From NCBI RefSeq assembly GCF_000695685.1, contig NZ_JFFR01000027.1, positions 682,001 to 746,000 of the forward strand: a DNA stretch of 64,000 nucleotides, given 5' to 3'. The notes beneath the pieces were generated by a model. It had not been told where the DNA came from. It saw only the letters and a list, made by a program, of their open reading frames with translations, and searched no databases. A program made the position numbers and the translations under genes. Within the stretch, counting starts at the first letter, position 1; every line of letters begins with the position of its first letter. The stretch comes from Vibrio fortis (lineage in GTDB: Bacteria; Pseudomonadota; Gammaproteobacteria; Enterobacterales; Vibrionaceae). Of the stretch, positions 33,418-43,253 are shown in pieces.

Positions 33418-36035
33418 TAAGTGATGTTAACCACTAATTCACCAGTCACAGGATCCGTTGTCACCGCGACTTGATTGATACTCTGCCCTTCACTCAGTCT
33501 GTGAATACAGTCAATCGCTAATTGTGGCATCAGAGAACGGTTGATGATTTGCTCAACTGCACGACCACCAGTTGTCGGGTCTGTATTGCGACTCACCACA
33601 AAATCGACAAACTTCTCATCCCATTCAAAGGTCGCTTTGTATTTCTCGTCCAAGCGCTTGGCGATGCGATTTAGGCTGATCTCAGTGATCTGGCTAAGCT
33701 CATCACGATTCAACGGGTAGTAAGGCACGATAGTGGTTCGCCCTAAGAACGCTGGTTTGAAGTACTGCTGCAGTGCAGGGCGAATCTCTTCCAACAGTTC
33801 TTCGTTAGCCAAACGATCTTCATGCTCTTCACAGATGTCCACGATGGCTTGATCGGCTGCGTTCGAGGTCATGATGATAATAGTGTTCTTAAAGTCCACG
33901 GTACGACCTTCACTGTCCTTAATGTGGCCCTTATCAAAGATCTGATAGAACAGGTCATGAACGCCAGGGTGTGCTTTCTCCATCTCATCAAGAAGCAGCA
34001 CAGAGTATGGGTTACGACGAATTGCTTCAGTTAATACACCACCTTCCCCAAAACCTACATAACCTGCTGGAGAACCCAATAGCATCGAAATCTTGTGCTC
34101 TTCTTTAAACTCGGTCATGTTGATAATGGTCAGGTTGTCACCGCCACCAAACACTTCATCAGCAAGTGCCATTGCGGTTTCGGTTTTACCCACACCACTT
34201 GGACCACACATCAAGAACACGCCAACCGGCTTGCGGCTGTCTGTTAAACCTGCACGTGAGATTTGAATGCTCTTAGCAAGCTCACTGATCGCTACATCTT
34301 GACCGATTACACGCTTATGCAGGGCTTTATCAAGAGACAGCAGTTGAGCTACCTCTTCTTGCACCATATTACCCGCTGGGATACCCGTCCAGTTTTCAAT
34401 CACCGTTGCAATCACTTGGTCATCCACCACAGGGAACACCAGTGGATGCTCACCTTGGATCTGCTTTAGTTCGCCTATCGCGGTATTAAGTCGTGCTTGG
34501 CTCTCAGTATCTACATTGTCTTCAAGTCGGCTGCTTTCAATCGTTTCGCATAATGCAGTAATACTCGTTACTAATTCGCGCTCTTTTTCCCACTGTTCAT
34601 TTAGCGCATTCAGCTCGCTTTTCTGCTGATCGATTTTTTGATTAAGTGCTTCATGGTCAACGGCTTTATCGATAAACACCGCGCCTTCTGCTTCTAGGGC
34701 AGAGCGTTCACTTTCAAGGTAGCTGATATTCTGCTCTAGGCTCTCAATACATTCCGGTTTTGCGCCTTGAGTCAATGCGATACGAGCACATGCTGTATCT
34801 AACAGGCTAATCGCCTTATCCGGTAGCTGACGAGATGGCAGGTAACGAATCGACAAGCTAACCGCGGCTTCAATCGCATCTTCTAAAATAAACACGCCAT
34901 GGTGGGCACGCAGAGCTTCACCAACACCACGCAGTATCTGTTTTGCATCTTCTGCACTTGGCTCTTCAACACTAATGACTTGGAAGCGACGTGTTAATGC
35001 TGGATCTTTCTCAAAGTACTTCTTGTACTCAGCCCATGTCGTCGCAGCAATCGAGCGGAATTCACCACGCGCTAAGGCTGGTTTAAGCAGGTTAGCAGCA
35101 TCGTTTTGACCTGCTGCACCACCGGCACCAATTAGCGTGTGTGCTTCGTCAATGAATACGATGATCGGTGTCGGTGAGCTTTTCACTTCGTTGATCACAT
35201 CTTTCAGGCGGTTCTCAAATTCACCTTTTATGCTCGCACCTGCCTGTAGCAAGCCAAGATCAAGCGTATGAATCTCAACGCCTTGAATCGCTGGCGGCAC
35301 TTCACCTTTAACGATGCTATGAGCCAAACCTTCTACGACCGCAGTTTTACCCACGCCCGGTTCACCCACCAAAATCGGGTTGTTCTGACGCTTACGACAT
35401 AAGATATCTATCGCCATACGAACTTCGCTGTTACGACCTAATACAGGATCAAGATCGCCATCTCTTGCTTGCTGCGTTAAGTTCACGGTGTATTTTTCTA
35501 GAGCACCGCCAGCAACTGCACCTGCCGTGCTTTCTGATGCGGTTGCGCCAGATGAAGCGGGTTGGGTTTTCACATTCTTGATGGAACTGATTTGAGCGTT
35601 CAACGCCTCTGTAGATAGAGTTTGAAGTGCAGCCAAAGAAAACTTCTTCATTCCTAAGTTATCAGTCTGAGTCAGGGCTTGAAGTAAATGAAGACTGGTG
35701 ACTTCCTGATGACCGTAGTTAACAGAGGCAAGCATCCAAGCACTTTCCATCAACTCGCTGATTGCTAGGCTAATCGTAGGCTGTCCAGTTGCGCCTGTAG
35801 AGAGTCGATTAATACGCTGTGTAAGTTCGCTGAGCACGACACTAGGATCGATATTTTGCTTGCTCAAGCAGCCGATGAGGTTTTGTTCCTTCATCGCGAT
35901 GAGTTGAACCAACCAATGCTCTATCTCAATGGCAGTGACTGTTTGTGCCATTGCAGCTCCTGCTGCTTCCTCTAACGCTGACTTAAGCTGAACATCTAGC
36001 TTTGAAACGAGGTTCCCTAGTTTTATTTGTGACAT
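33417..36035 (-). CDS. tssH: T6SS sheath-disassembly ATPase TssH (ClpV)
   Basis: An 872-residue AAA+ ATPase that extracts contracted TssB/TssC sheath for recycling. It has a Clp_N domain (about 10-155), the first AAA module (GEPGVGKTA Walker A; IVFIDEAHTLIG Walker B), a coiled-coil insertion, and the second module (GPSGVGKTE; VLLLDEMEKAH). ATG at 36035 is chosen: AGGAG lies eight bases upstream and its A overlaps the tssG stop. Confidence 0.95.
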   Translation of the reverse strand: MSQIKLGNLVSKLDVQLKSALEEAAGAAMAQTVTAIEIEHWLVQLIAMKEQNLIGCLSKQNIDPSVVLSELTQRINRLSTGATGQPTISLAISELMESAWMLASVNYGHQEVTSLHLLQALTQTDNLGMKKFSLAALQTLSTEALNAQISSIKNVKTQPASSGATASESTAGAVAGGALEKYTVNLTQQARDGDLDPVLGRNSEVRMAIDILCRKRQNNPILVGEPGVGKTAVVEGLAHSIVKGEVPPAIQGVEIHTLDLGLLQAGASIKGEFENRLKDVINEVKSSPTPIIVFIDEAHTLIGAGGAAGQNDAANLLKPALARGEFRSIAATTWAEYKKYFEKDPALTRRFQVISVEEPSAEDAKQILRGVGEALRAHHGVFILEDAIEAAVSLSIRYLPSRQLPDKAISLLDTACARIALTQGAKPECIESLEQNISYLESERSALEAEGAVFIDKAVDHEALNQKIDQQKSELNALNEQWEKERELVTSITALCETIESSRLEDNVDTESQARLNTAIGELKQIQGEHPLVFPVVDDQVIATVIENWTGIPAGNMVQEEVAQLLSLDKALHKRVIGQDVAISELAKSIQISRAGLTDSRKPVGVFLMCGPSGVGKTETAMALADEVFGGGDNLTIINMTEFKEEHKISMLLGSPAGYVGFGEGGVLTEAIRRNPYSVLLLDEMEKAHPGVHDLFYQIFDKGHIKDSEGRTVDFKNTIIIMTSNAADQAIVDICEEHEDRLANEELLEEIRPALQQYFKPAFLGRTTIVPYYPLNRDELSQITEISLNRIAKRLDEKYKATFEWDEKFVDFVVSRNTDPTTGGRAVEQIINRSLMPQLAIDCIHRLSEGQSINQVAVTTDPVTGELVVNIT

Positions 36036-37036
36036 CAAACTCTCTCCTGTTGAATTAAGATCTTACGAAATTCCGATTTTCGTTTATGAGGCACAAGGCA
36101 GTTAGCCTCTCCAAGTCTCAGGCCACTCTTTTGACTTGAGAGCATTGGCTCATCGATGTACTCACGTTTCACATACATATAAAGTCGAATATCGAGACTC
36201 TCGCGCAAATAGGCTTGTACTAATGATTTCATCGAGGACGCAAAGTGTGAGTTATTCAATAACCCTAAATACTCACTGCGCGTTTTAGGTGTAATGTTAA
36301 TTTCCAATGCTTTGAAGGTTTGAGTTCCTGTTGAACCCAACCAAAAGCCTTGGCCCAATTTCTGATTTTGACCTTGCTGGTTACCAAGTTTGGTTTGGTA
36401 TTTAGTATTGATTCGATAGAACGACGCTGGCGCTACAACTGGGTTCACCGTTAAGGAGAAGTAGTTACTTAATAAACGTTTTAGCCCGTTGAGGTTTCTG
36501 CTTTTGTTACCCAATGCCATGCCATGACGCAACATACTCGGGTCAGATTTTTCGCGATTTGCATTCGGAAGAGCAAACATGCATGCCAGTGCCGCTTGTT
36601 GAGATAAGCGCCCCACTACATTGCCCGCTTGCACGTCACGCTCCTGTTTTAGCAGCATGTTGCGGTTGGTTTCGACATGCAACTTAAGCTCTAGATAACG
36701 CTGATTAAACACATCAATGAATTTTTGCAGCGCATAGTCATCTTGGTGCAAGCTGTTAAGGAGCTCAGCATACATATAGTCAGGAATGACCCCTTTTGAC
36801 CCAGACAGCGCCTCAAGGCCAAGCTTAATCTTTAGTGTATTGTCGCTACGGCGAATACGCGTCACTTCACTCGCATCACCATATGGCATAACCTCTGGCG
36901 ACAGCTCTAGATTCGCTTGGCTGCCCATAGCTCTCAGAAGACGTATCACTTGTACAAAATCAAACGTGTGAGGTTGGCTTAGCAACCGAGTTTTGACGTT
37001 GTCGGCATCTTGTTGAGTCATCTGAGTTATAGACAT
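36035..37036 (-). CDS. tssG: T6SS baseplate protein TssG
   Basis: A 333-residue cytoplasmic baseplate wedge protein. The typical start (PHTFDFVQVIRLLRAM) and the mid-region GNKSRNLNGLKRLLSNYF with LGQGFWLG match TssG/VasB. It overlaps tssF by 10 bases and tssH by one, as expected for proteins made in a fixed complex (TssF2-TssG). Confidence 0.92.
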   Translation of the reverse strand: MSITQMTQQDADNVKTRLLSQPHTFDFVQVIRLLRAMGSQANLELSPEVMPYGDASEVTRIRRSDNTLKIKLGLEALSGSKGVIPDYMYAELLNSLHQDDYALQKFIDVFNQRYLELKLHVETNRNMLLKQERDVQAGNVVGRLSQQAALACMFALPNANREKSDPSMLRHGMALGNKSRNLNGLKRLLSNYFSLTVNPVVAPASFYRINTKYQTKLGNQQGQNQKLGQGFWLGSTGTQTFKALEINITPKTRSEYLGLLNNSHFASSMKSLVQAYLRESLDIRLYMYVKREYIDEPMLSSQKSGLRLGEANCLVPHKRKSEFRKILIQQERV

Positions 37037-38799
37037 AGCTGGCTCCCATGAGTTTTAGGGAACTGCACGCCCGGATTGTCACTACCAAAGCGCTCTACCG
37101 AGACCTGAATAAAACGGTCAAAACTGCAATATTGCGAAAACACTGAGTTAAGAACTTGAGAAAATACTGAAAAGTCCGCACCTAGAATTTCATCGTCGAC
37201 AACGACTTCAATTTCGGTTCCGGAAGCAAAAATACTGTGCCCTGCAATAGTAATTGGAGCTACGAGGTGGCGATAGGACACCTTTTTAATTGCGTAGGCT
37301 TGTGGGCATTGCACGGAATTACACGTTAAGCGCAGCGTATCCTGAAGCGCGACCGTTGGGTCATCTGTTTGAACCAAGCTAGCGAAGTTGGCATTCAACA
37401 TAGCCAAGAAACGCCATGTTAGTTGATTATCCAGCGATGGATACTGAGGTGCGGTCGGTGTTTTCAAAATGGAAAACTCGCCCGGTAAATCGACCGCAGC
37501 AAGAGAATTCGCTTGCGTCCCAGATGGAATCAGACACGGGGCTCTACCATTGCAAACCAGCAGCTGAGTGGCTAAAACCACGGCCTCTTGCTCGGCAGGC
37601 AACTGCGCATAGCTCACGGATAAATTCATACAGCGTCGACCTTTATGGTCCCAATGCTGGCTACTTTGCCATTGCGGCGCATCGGTATCAGACCAATAAC
37701 CACTGGCGTAGATCGGCGATAACGGCACCTCGCCCGTCGACATCACTTCACACACCGACTCAACCGAAACTACGGTGAAATGGTCTTGTTGCTGTGCATC
37801 AGCGATCACCGGAATCGATAGCTTTGAAAAATCGTAGCGCATTGGCTCGCCACGTTTACTGAACAGGTTCACTGCAGGTGCTGTGTTCAACAAGAATACG
37901 TTTCGTGAAAACAGGCTAAGGTACTCAACGGGTAGTTGCTTGATGAAGAAAGTGAGCTGAACTTTGTCAGTATCAAACTGGCCAAGCTCTTCACCGAGAT
38001 CTTCAATACGCATATATGCCGCTTTGTCTGGGTAAGCGAAATAGTCTCGCAAGATATCAAAACCGCTCAGATGGCCATCGTAAGTAGGTAGCCAGATAAA
38101 ATCGGGGTCAGTAATGCGACTGCGTAACTTACTTGGATCGACGATAACCTGCTGTTCACCGCTGGTAATCGAAATTGCTTCGGTATTCAGTAACAGAAGG
38201 TCAATCAAGCCACGTGAACTACTCTCAAACCCTCTCACATAAAAATCGAACGAGCCGATGTCCATTTGTGAGAAAAATAGCTCTGGGTCATTACTTGAAA
38301 GCTCAACTTGAATCGCCGAATCTGAACGTCGCAGTGTTGGCGGCGTTGGAAAGTTGAAAGGAGCCGTTGTTGCTGAGATATCCGCGATGTGGAAAGGCTC
38401 AATGACCATTTCATCCACCAGCGTGAAGATCGATTCAACTTCATCATGCACAACCGAGAGTTCTGAACCTTTATTCAGAACAACCTTCGTTGTCGCTTCC
38501 TCAGCTTCAACGTCGAGATAGAATGGGGTATAGCTTGGAATGATTTGCAGATAGCCCGGATAAACAATATTAATCAAGTCTTGTAAGATTTCAGGAAACT
38601 GCTCATCAAGGCGTTTCTCTGTTTTTGCATTGAGTAATGCAGCCGCTTCAATCAAGCGGCTAATATTCGGATCTTCTTGATCATGTTGATTAAGGCGCAT
38701 TGAGCCAGCGTGTTGTGGAAAATCACGTCCATAATCACTGAGAGCTGAGCGTATACTCGCCAACTCACGCTCAAAATAACTTAGCATTTGGTCAGACAA
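37027..38799 (-). CDS. tssF: T6SS baseplate protein TssF
   Basis: A 590-residue baseplate protein. The family start (LSYFERELASIRSALSDYGRDF, partly shortened) and SRLIEAAALLNAKTEKRLDEQFPE are clear, as is the end with VERFGSDNPG. Overlaps tssE by eight bases. Confidence 0.94.
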   Translation of the reverse strand: MSDQMLSYFERELASIRSALSDYGRDFPQHAGSMRLNQHDQEDPNISRLIEAAALLNAKTEKRLDEQFPEILQDLINIVYPGYLQIIPSYTPFYLDVEAEEATTKVVLNKGSELSVVHDEVESIFTLVDEMVIEPFHIADISATTAPFNFPTPPTLRRSDSAIQVELSSNDPELFFSQMDIGSFDFYVRGFESSSRGLIDLLLLNTEAISITSGEQQVIVDPSKLRSRITDPDFIWLPTYDGHLSGFDILRDYFAYPDKAAYMRIEDLGEELGQFDTDKVQLTFFIKQLPVEYLSLFSRNVFLLNTAPAVNLFSKRGEPMRYDFSKLSIPVIADAQQQDHFTVVSVESVCEVMSTGEVPLSPIYASGYWSDTDAPQWQSSQHWDHKGRRCMNLSVSYAQLPAEQEAVVLATQLLVCNGRAPCLIPSGTQANSLAAVDLPGEFSILKTPTAPQYPSLDNQLTWRFLAMLNANFASLVQTDDPTVALQDTLRLTCNSVQCPQAYAIKKVSYRHLVAPITIAGHSIFASGTEIEVVVDDEILGADFSVFSQVLNSVFSQYCSFDRFIQVSVERFGSDNPGVQFPKTHGSQLCL

Positions 38800-39220
38800 C
38801 TTCCTGTCCCTCCATGGTCGCCTGTTGATTCGATAGACTTAAATTCGAATCAAACAGGAATACGTGCTCTCCTGCTGAGGTATTGACCTTAGCCATGATG
38901 GAAAAACAGATCGCGTTCTTGGTTTGATCGCCCTCTTGGACGAATACGCTCACTTCCGATAATCGCGGTTCAAACGACTGAATTAAGCGTTCTAATGCTC
39001 TTGAGAATTGATCTTTCTCGATTTGACTGCTTTGACTTTGTGAATTGTCCAAGCCAAAACAATAGATGGACTTTTGCGTTTCTGAATAGACGCTCGGAAT
39101 CAAACGCATTGGCGCTTCCGAGTTGAGTAACGTCGTTAGTTGATAGTGAATAGATTCAAGCAGATCATCTCGATCCGAGGTGGTATTGCTTTTCTTAACA
39201 AAGGTTTTCCAGAAACTCAT
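38792..39220 (-). CDS. tssE: T6SS baseplate protein TssE (gp25-like)
   Basis: A 142-residue gp25-like lysozyme-family baseplate protein that starts sheath assembly. The gp25 signature is present in degenerate form (LESIHYQLTTLLNSEAPM and IQSFEPRLSEVSVFV, including the conserved Glu-Pro-Arg-Leu). It overlaps the TssC-like gene by four bases. Confidence 0.9.
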   Translation of the reverse strand: MSFWKTFVKKSNTTSDRDDLLESIHYQLTTLLNSEAPMRLIPSVYSETQKSIYCFGLDNSQSQSSQIEKDQFSRALERLIQSFEPRLSEVSVFVQEGDQTKNAICFSIMAKVNTSAGEHVFLFDSNLSLSNQQATMEGQEVV

Positions 39221-40641
39221 GCACGGCCTCCAGAAGCAAACAATGACTCTTCTGTGCCAAGATCTGTTGAAAGCAATACTTCACCACACACGTTATCGAA
39301 CTGATACTGAGGCTGAACGAGTACATTACACACGTAACGATCGTTCTCCCCTTTCACCTGCTTCACTTCTACGCGGCTCTTACTAAGTGGAAATTTTGCG
39401 AGCGTTGCTTCATCAGCATTGAACAAATTACTGGTGTACTTTTGCAGCCAGTTGTTCAGATATAATTCACACTCTTCCGCGCTCTGGAAATTACCGATCA
39501 TGCCACGGATTTGCACCTTCAAGAAATGAGCGATTCGGCAGATCATCAGAGTGGTTTGCACTTGGCCTGCAACAAGATCGGCATCATCTCGGGCCTTATC
39601 CCAAATAGAGCGATTACCTCTGAAAAAATACTTATCGGTGGTGGTGCTATGACACAAAGGAATAAACCCTTGGTCTGCGTAGAAGTTACCCATCTCGGTA
39701 TAGATGTTGAGTTCTGGCGTTGGAGTGAATGTAGCAGGTGTGCCCACACCATTTTGCGGCACATTCACTAAAGAGCCGATCAACTTGTCTTGCCAGCGCG
39801 ACTTCATAAAACCAAACCAATTGATGCGATTAAATTCTCGCATCGCAATCGAGGCAAACAGCATAGCTGCACTACCCCATAAGCCCTTTTGCATCTGTGC
39901 TGATTCAGAGAAAACAATGCGACGAGAAGATGAAAAAGAGTGCGCTTCACGCAAGCGAACACGTGGCATAGCAAGTGCGATGAATCGGGCTTGGCTAATA
40001 CTTCTTAATCGCTGCCAAGAGACAAAATCCGGTCCATCTAAGATTTTTTCTATTCGATTAGTATCAGACAGCCAATCAGGGCCACTCTCTCCAAAAAAGT
40101 TATCTTCTGGAGACAATACAAAAGGACACAAACAGAGCTCGCCTAGACAGGCTAATAGCTCTAATGTGTAGAGGTCATCATAGTCGTCATCGACATCCAT
40201 CGAGATAGCATGGTCGACGACTATCATGCCAAAAGGCTGACCGCCAGAAGTGTTTAACTCTCTGTTGGCGACCAAATTATATAAGCTGGTTCTCTTTAAA
40301 GAGACGGCGTTATTAAGCTCATGAGAAAGCTCTCCCCATGAGGTATCTAACAATTTAACTCGTATTTTTTGGTAGTTAACTGGAAGCATGACAAGGGTTT
40401 CTACGCCCTTCCATGTTGCCTCCAACTGACTAAAACTAGGATGATGAATGATGTGAGACAGCTGCTCAGAAATGCGACGGTCTATCTCCGCAATGAGGCG
40501 AGTGACACCGGCGAATAACAAACCGGTGTCACTTAGCATCTCTGCATCAATATGGAACAGCAAAGAGAGCGCATCATGCAGATACGCACTGTCCTCACTA
40601 TTCAATTCGCAAAACTCCGTTTGCAGCTTCTCATCAAACAT
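39217..40641 (-). CDS. Second TssC-like sheath protein (ImpD-like)
   Basis: A 474-residue protein of the TssC/EvpB (DUF877) family, related along its length to TssC encoded next door (FSQLEATWKGVETLVM corresponds to the TssC segment FQRLEGSWRGLNKLV). It keeps the order of the sheath domain but is more diverged. Some T6SS loci carry such a paralogue (ImpD in the Rhizobium imp locus); its role is not settled, perhaps sheath cap or baseplate contact. ATG 40641; 34-base gap to tssC. Confidence 0.85.
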   Translation of the reverse strand: MFDEKLQTEFCELNSEDSAYLHDALSLLFHIDAEMLSDTGLLFAGVTRLIAEIDRRISEQLSHIIHHPSFSQLEATWKGVETLVMLPVNYQKIRVKLLDTSWGELSHELNNAVSLKRTSLYNLVANRELNTSGGQPFGMIVVDHAISMDVDDDYDDLYTLELLACLGELCLCPFVLSPEDNFFGESGPDWLSDTNRIEKILDGPDFVSWQRLRSISQARFIALAMPRVRLREAHSFSSSRRIVFSESAQMQKGLWGSAAMLFASIAMREFNRINWFGFMKSRWQDKLIGSLVNVPQNGVGTPATFTPTPELNIYTEMGNFYADQGFIPLCHSTTTDKYFFRGNRSIWDKARDDADLVAGQVQTTLMICRIAHFLKVQIRGMIGNFQSAEECELYLNNWLQKYTSNLFNADEATLAKFPLSKSRVEVKQVKGENDRYVCNVLVQPQYQFDNVCGEVLLSTDLGTEESLFASGGRA

Positions 40642-40675
40642 CCATCAATCCATTCGTGCTTGCTGTTGTTCCAAA

Positions 40676-42154
40676 TTAACCTGGGATCTTCGTAACCATA
40701 CGGACAGAAGTGGTTAATTCCTCCATTTGCAACCACGGTCTTAGGTGAGCGACAGCAGAGTACGCACCCGGTCTACCTGGCTGTTCCACAACCTGAATCT
40801 GAGATTCACATAGCGGTGTTTTAGAACGTTCAGAGTTACCAACAGCACCAGAGTTCGTGTATTGATCAATCCACGTTTGCAGTTGCTTCTGAATATCCGT
40901 TGCTTCTAGGTTCGAGCCCAACATATCGCGACCCATTACTTTGAGGTAATGTGCGATACGGCTACTTGCCATGATGTAAGGGATACGAGCAGAGATCGCT
41001 GCATTGCTGGTTGCATCAGGATCGGTGTAGACTTTTGGCTTCTGAGTCGTTTGGCTACCGATAAACACACCGTAGTTGGTGTTTTTGTAGTGAACCAAAG
41101 GCAAGAATCCAAGGTCGCTCAGCTCTTTTTCACGCTCATCCGTCAGGTTAACTTCGATCGGACATTGCTGCTGAATATCACCAGCATCAGACTTAAACGT
41201 CAGGTTAGGTAGGTTCTCAACCTTACCGCCATTGTCTAAGCCACGAACTGCCGTACACCAACCAAATTGCGTGTGAGCTTGGGTCATTTTCAAGCCAAAC
41301 TCAAAAGCAGCGTTAGACCAAACTAACTCTGAGTTATTGCTTGGTTTAGGGTTACCCTCTGCGTCTGTTGCTAGCTCTTCATAATTGAATGAGTTAGTTG
41401 CCAGACCTTTTTCGCCATATGGAAGACGAGCAAGCGTTTGAGGCATGGTTAGTACCACATAGCGAGCATCATCACTTTCACGGAAAGCGTTCCAAGAAGC
41501 GTACGCTGGAGAGTCAAAACCAGCTGCAACTGGCTTACCTTCATCGAAGGTTTCAAACGAATCAAACTCAAACATTTCAGGGTTAGCTGCTGCAACAAAA
41601 GGAGCATGGCTTGCTGCTGCTGTTTCACCCATGTATCTCAGTAGCGCTACATCTTCATCTTTATGACTGAAGCTGTAGTCACCGATCAATGCACCATAAG
41701 GTTCACCACCAGCCGTGCCGAACTCTTTCTGATAAAGCGCATCGAATAGCGGGCTACGATCAACTGCAGGCGCATCTTCAAACTGCTCAATGAGTTCATC
41801 TTTAGTAAAATCGACCAGTTTAATCTTAAGCGACTGACCAGTTTCACTCTCTTTCACTAGTTTGTTCAATCCGCGCCAAGAGCCTTCTAGTCTCTGGAAC
41901 TCATCGTTTTGCATCACTTGTGAAAGCTGCTTAGACATCTGCTTGTCGATCTGAGCAATCGCGTTTTCTATCGTTTTAGAAACGTTTTTATCCCAGGTAA
42001 CAGTGCCGCTTAGAGCCTGCTCTGCCAGTACTGAGAACAGTTCTTTGGTTGTATCAGCCGGGGTTTGGTTAGTCGCTGCAATCGCTCTGTCTAATAGACT
42101 TGCCGAGACCGCTTCAGCTTGTTCACCCGCTTGGCTTTCTAGTTCAGAACTCAT
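40676..42154 (-). CDS. tssC: T6SS contractile sheath large subunit TssC
   Basis: A 492-residue sheath protein (VipB). All family landmarks are seen: FQRLEGSWRGLNKLVKES, AFRESDDARYVVLTMPQ, RIAHYLKVMGRDMLGS near the end, and LRPWLQMEELTTSVRMV at the C-terminus. Shares one base with the tssB stop. It forms the contractile tube with TssB. Confidence 0.96.
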   Translation of the reverse strand: MSSELESQAGEQAEAVSASLLDRAIAATNQTPADTTKELFSVLAEQALSGTVTWDKNVSKTIENAIAQIDKQMSKQLSQVMQNDEFQRLEGSWRGLNKLVKESETGQSLKIKLVDFTKDELIEQFEDAPAVDRSPLFDALYQKEFGTAGGEPYGALIGDYSFSHKDEDVALLRYMGETAAASHAPFVAAANPEMFEFDSFETFDEGKPVAAGFDSPAYASWNAFRESDDARYVVLTMPQTLARLPYGEKGLATNSFNYEELATDAEGNPKPSNNSELVWSNAAFEFGLKMTQAHTQFGWCTAVRGLDNGGKVENLPNLTFKSDAGDIQQQCPIEVNLTDEREKELSDLGFLPLVHYKNTNYGVFIGSQTTQKPKVYTDPDATSNAAISARIPYIMASSRIAHYLKVMGRDMLGSNLEATDIQKQLQTWIDQYTNSGAVGNSERSKTPLCESQIQVVEQPGRPGAYSAVAHLRPWLQMEELTTSVRMVTKIPG

Positions 42155-42657
42155 TACTCATCTCCTTTGCTTTCTACGCCCAACTCACTAGAAAGTGCGT
42201 TAATTTGATCTGCACTTTGTAGTACCTCTTTCAATAGCTTCTCTAGATCACGAGAACGATCCGCCTTTGAAAGGAGTGTCTTTAGCTGCTGACGTGTTTC
42301 AGCAAGTTTTTTCAATGGTTCAACTTGCTCGATGAGAGCATCTGGCTCGAAGTCTTTCATTGAAGAGAAAGATAAAGCGGCTTCAAATTGGCTATCGTCA
42401 TCTTGTAGCGTGTTGTCTACTTTCAACTTTAGCTCTGGGCCTACACGTTTAAGCACAGTGTCGAAGTTATCTTTATCGATCTGGTAAAACGTTCTCTCTT
42501 CTAAATCTTCACGATCTTCTTTATGCGCAGAAAAATCCCCAATAACACCGACAACAAACGGCAGTTCTTTGTTCTCTACTGCACCATTGGTTTCGACATC
42601 GTAAGTGATACTTACCCGGTTTTTGCTAACACGTTTGTGTTGTGAATTTAAAGCCAC
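42154..42657 (-). CDS. tssB: T6SS contractile sheath small subunit TssB
   Basis: A 167-residue sheath protein (VipA). The family pattern RVSITYDVETNGAVENKELP, VVGVIGDFSAH and the C-terminal helix with LLSKADRSRDLEKLLKE match TssB. The C-terminal helix is the ClpV-related region. 24 bases downstream of hcp. Confidence 0.95.
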   Translation of the reverse strand: MALNSQHKRVSKNRVSITYDVETNGAVENKELPFVVGVIGDFSAHKEDREDLEERTFYQIDKDNFDTVLKRVGPELKLKVDNTLQDDDSQFEAALSFSSMKDFEPDALIEQVEPLKKLAETRQQLKTLLSKADRSRDLEKLLKEVLQSADQINALSSELGVESKGDE

Positions 42658-42681
42658 GTTACTTCTCCCTGTTAATCAAAA

Positions 42682-43206
42682 TTAAGCCGCCTTAGACTCA
42701 AGTTTGCCTGTGGTACAATCGAACTTAACAGTATCGCCTTTCTCGATCTTACCGCCGTCACCTTCTTGGTAGTAAACCTTAGTCAGCGTTGTGTATGTCA
42801 GTGAGAAATCTTCTACTGGTAGCTGTCCATCAGAGCCGTGAATGTTGTAGCTAGCAATACGAGTTTTCTCTAGAGTTAATACAAGGTATGGATCTGCACC
42901 TGCGCCATCACGAGATGGTTTAGTCAACAGAATTTCAACCGTTTTACCTTCTGCACCCGGTGCAAATAAGAATGTTGTTAGATGAGGAGATGCACCATCT
43001 GAAGTACGAGAGACATGGATTGCATCCAGTGAAACCATACCTTTGTCTGCGTTGTTTGCATTACCAACATCAACGGCTACGCCACGGTTTGCGCCCCAGC
43101 TCATGTTATCGATAGCGAAGAAGCCTTTCTTGCCACCAATATCACCAATTGTTGCTGCACCTTTAATCGTGTTTAAACCATCAATTCGCATGTAAATAGA
43201 AGCCAT
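42682..43206 (-). CDS. hcp: T6SS inner tube protein Hcp
   Basis: A 174-residue Hcp (TssD), which forms the hexameric rings of the inner tube. Motifs MRIDGLNTIKGAAT and FSLTYTTLTKVYYQE near the end fit the Hcp1-type fold. A strong AAAGGGAATAATC leader precedes the ATG, and the 47-base gap upstream leaves room for its own promoter, although none is certain. Confidence 0.94.
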   Translation of the reverse strand: MASIYMRIDGLNTIKGAATIGDIGGKKGFFAIDNMSWGANRGVAVDVGNANNADKGMVSLDAIHVSRTSDGASPHLTTFLFAPGAEGKTVEILLTKPSRDGAGADPYLVLTLEKTRIASYNIHGSDGQLPVEDFSLTYTTLTKVYYQEGDGGKIEKGDTVKFDCTTGKLESKAA

Positions 43207-43253
43207 GATTATTCCCTTTTCTATGATTTGTCATTTTTGACTGTTAGTAACCG

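Noticed and set aside
39704..40171. 155-codon plus-strand open frame
   Set aside because: Antisense to the second TssC-like gene, which has clear homology in its own frame.
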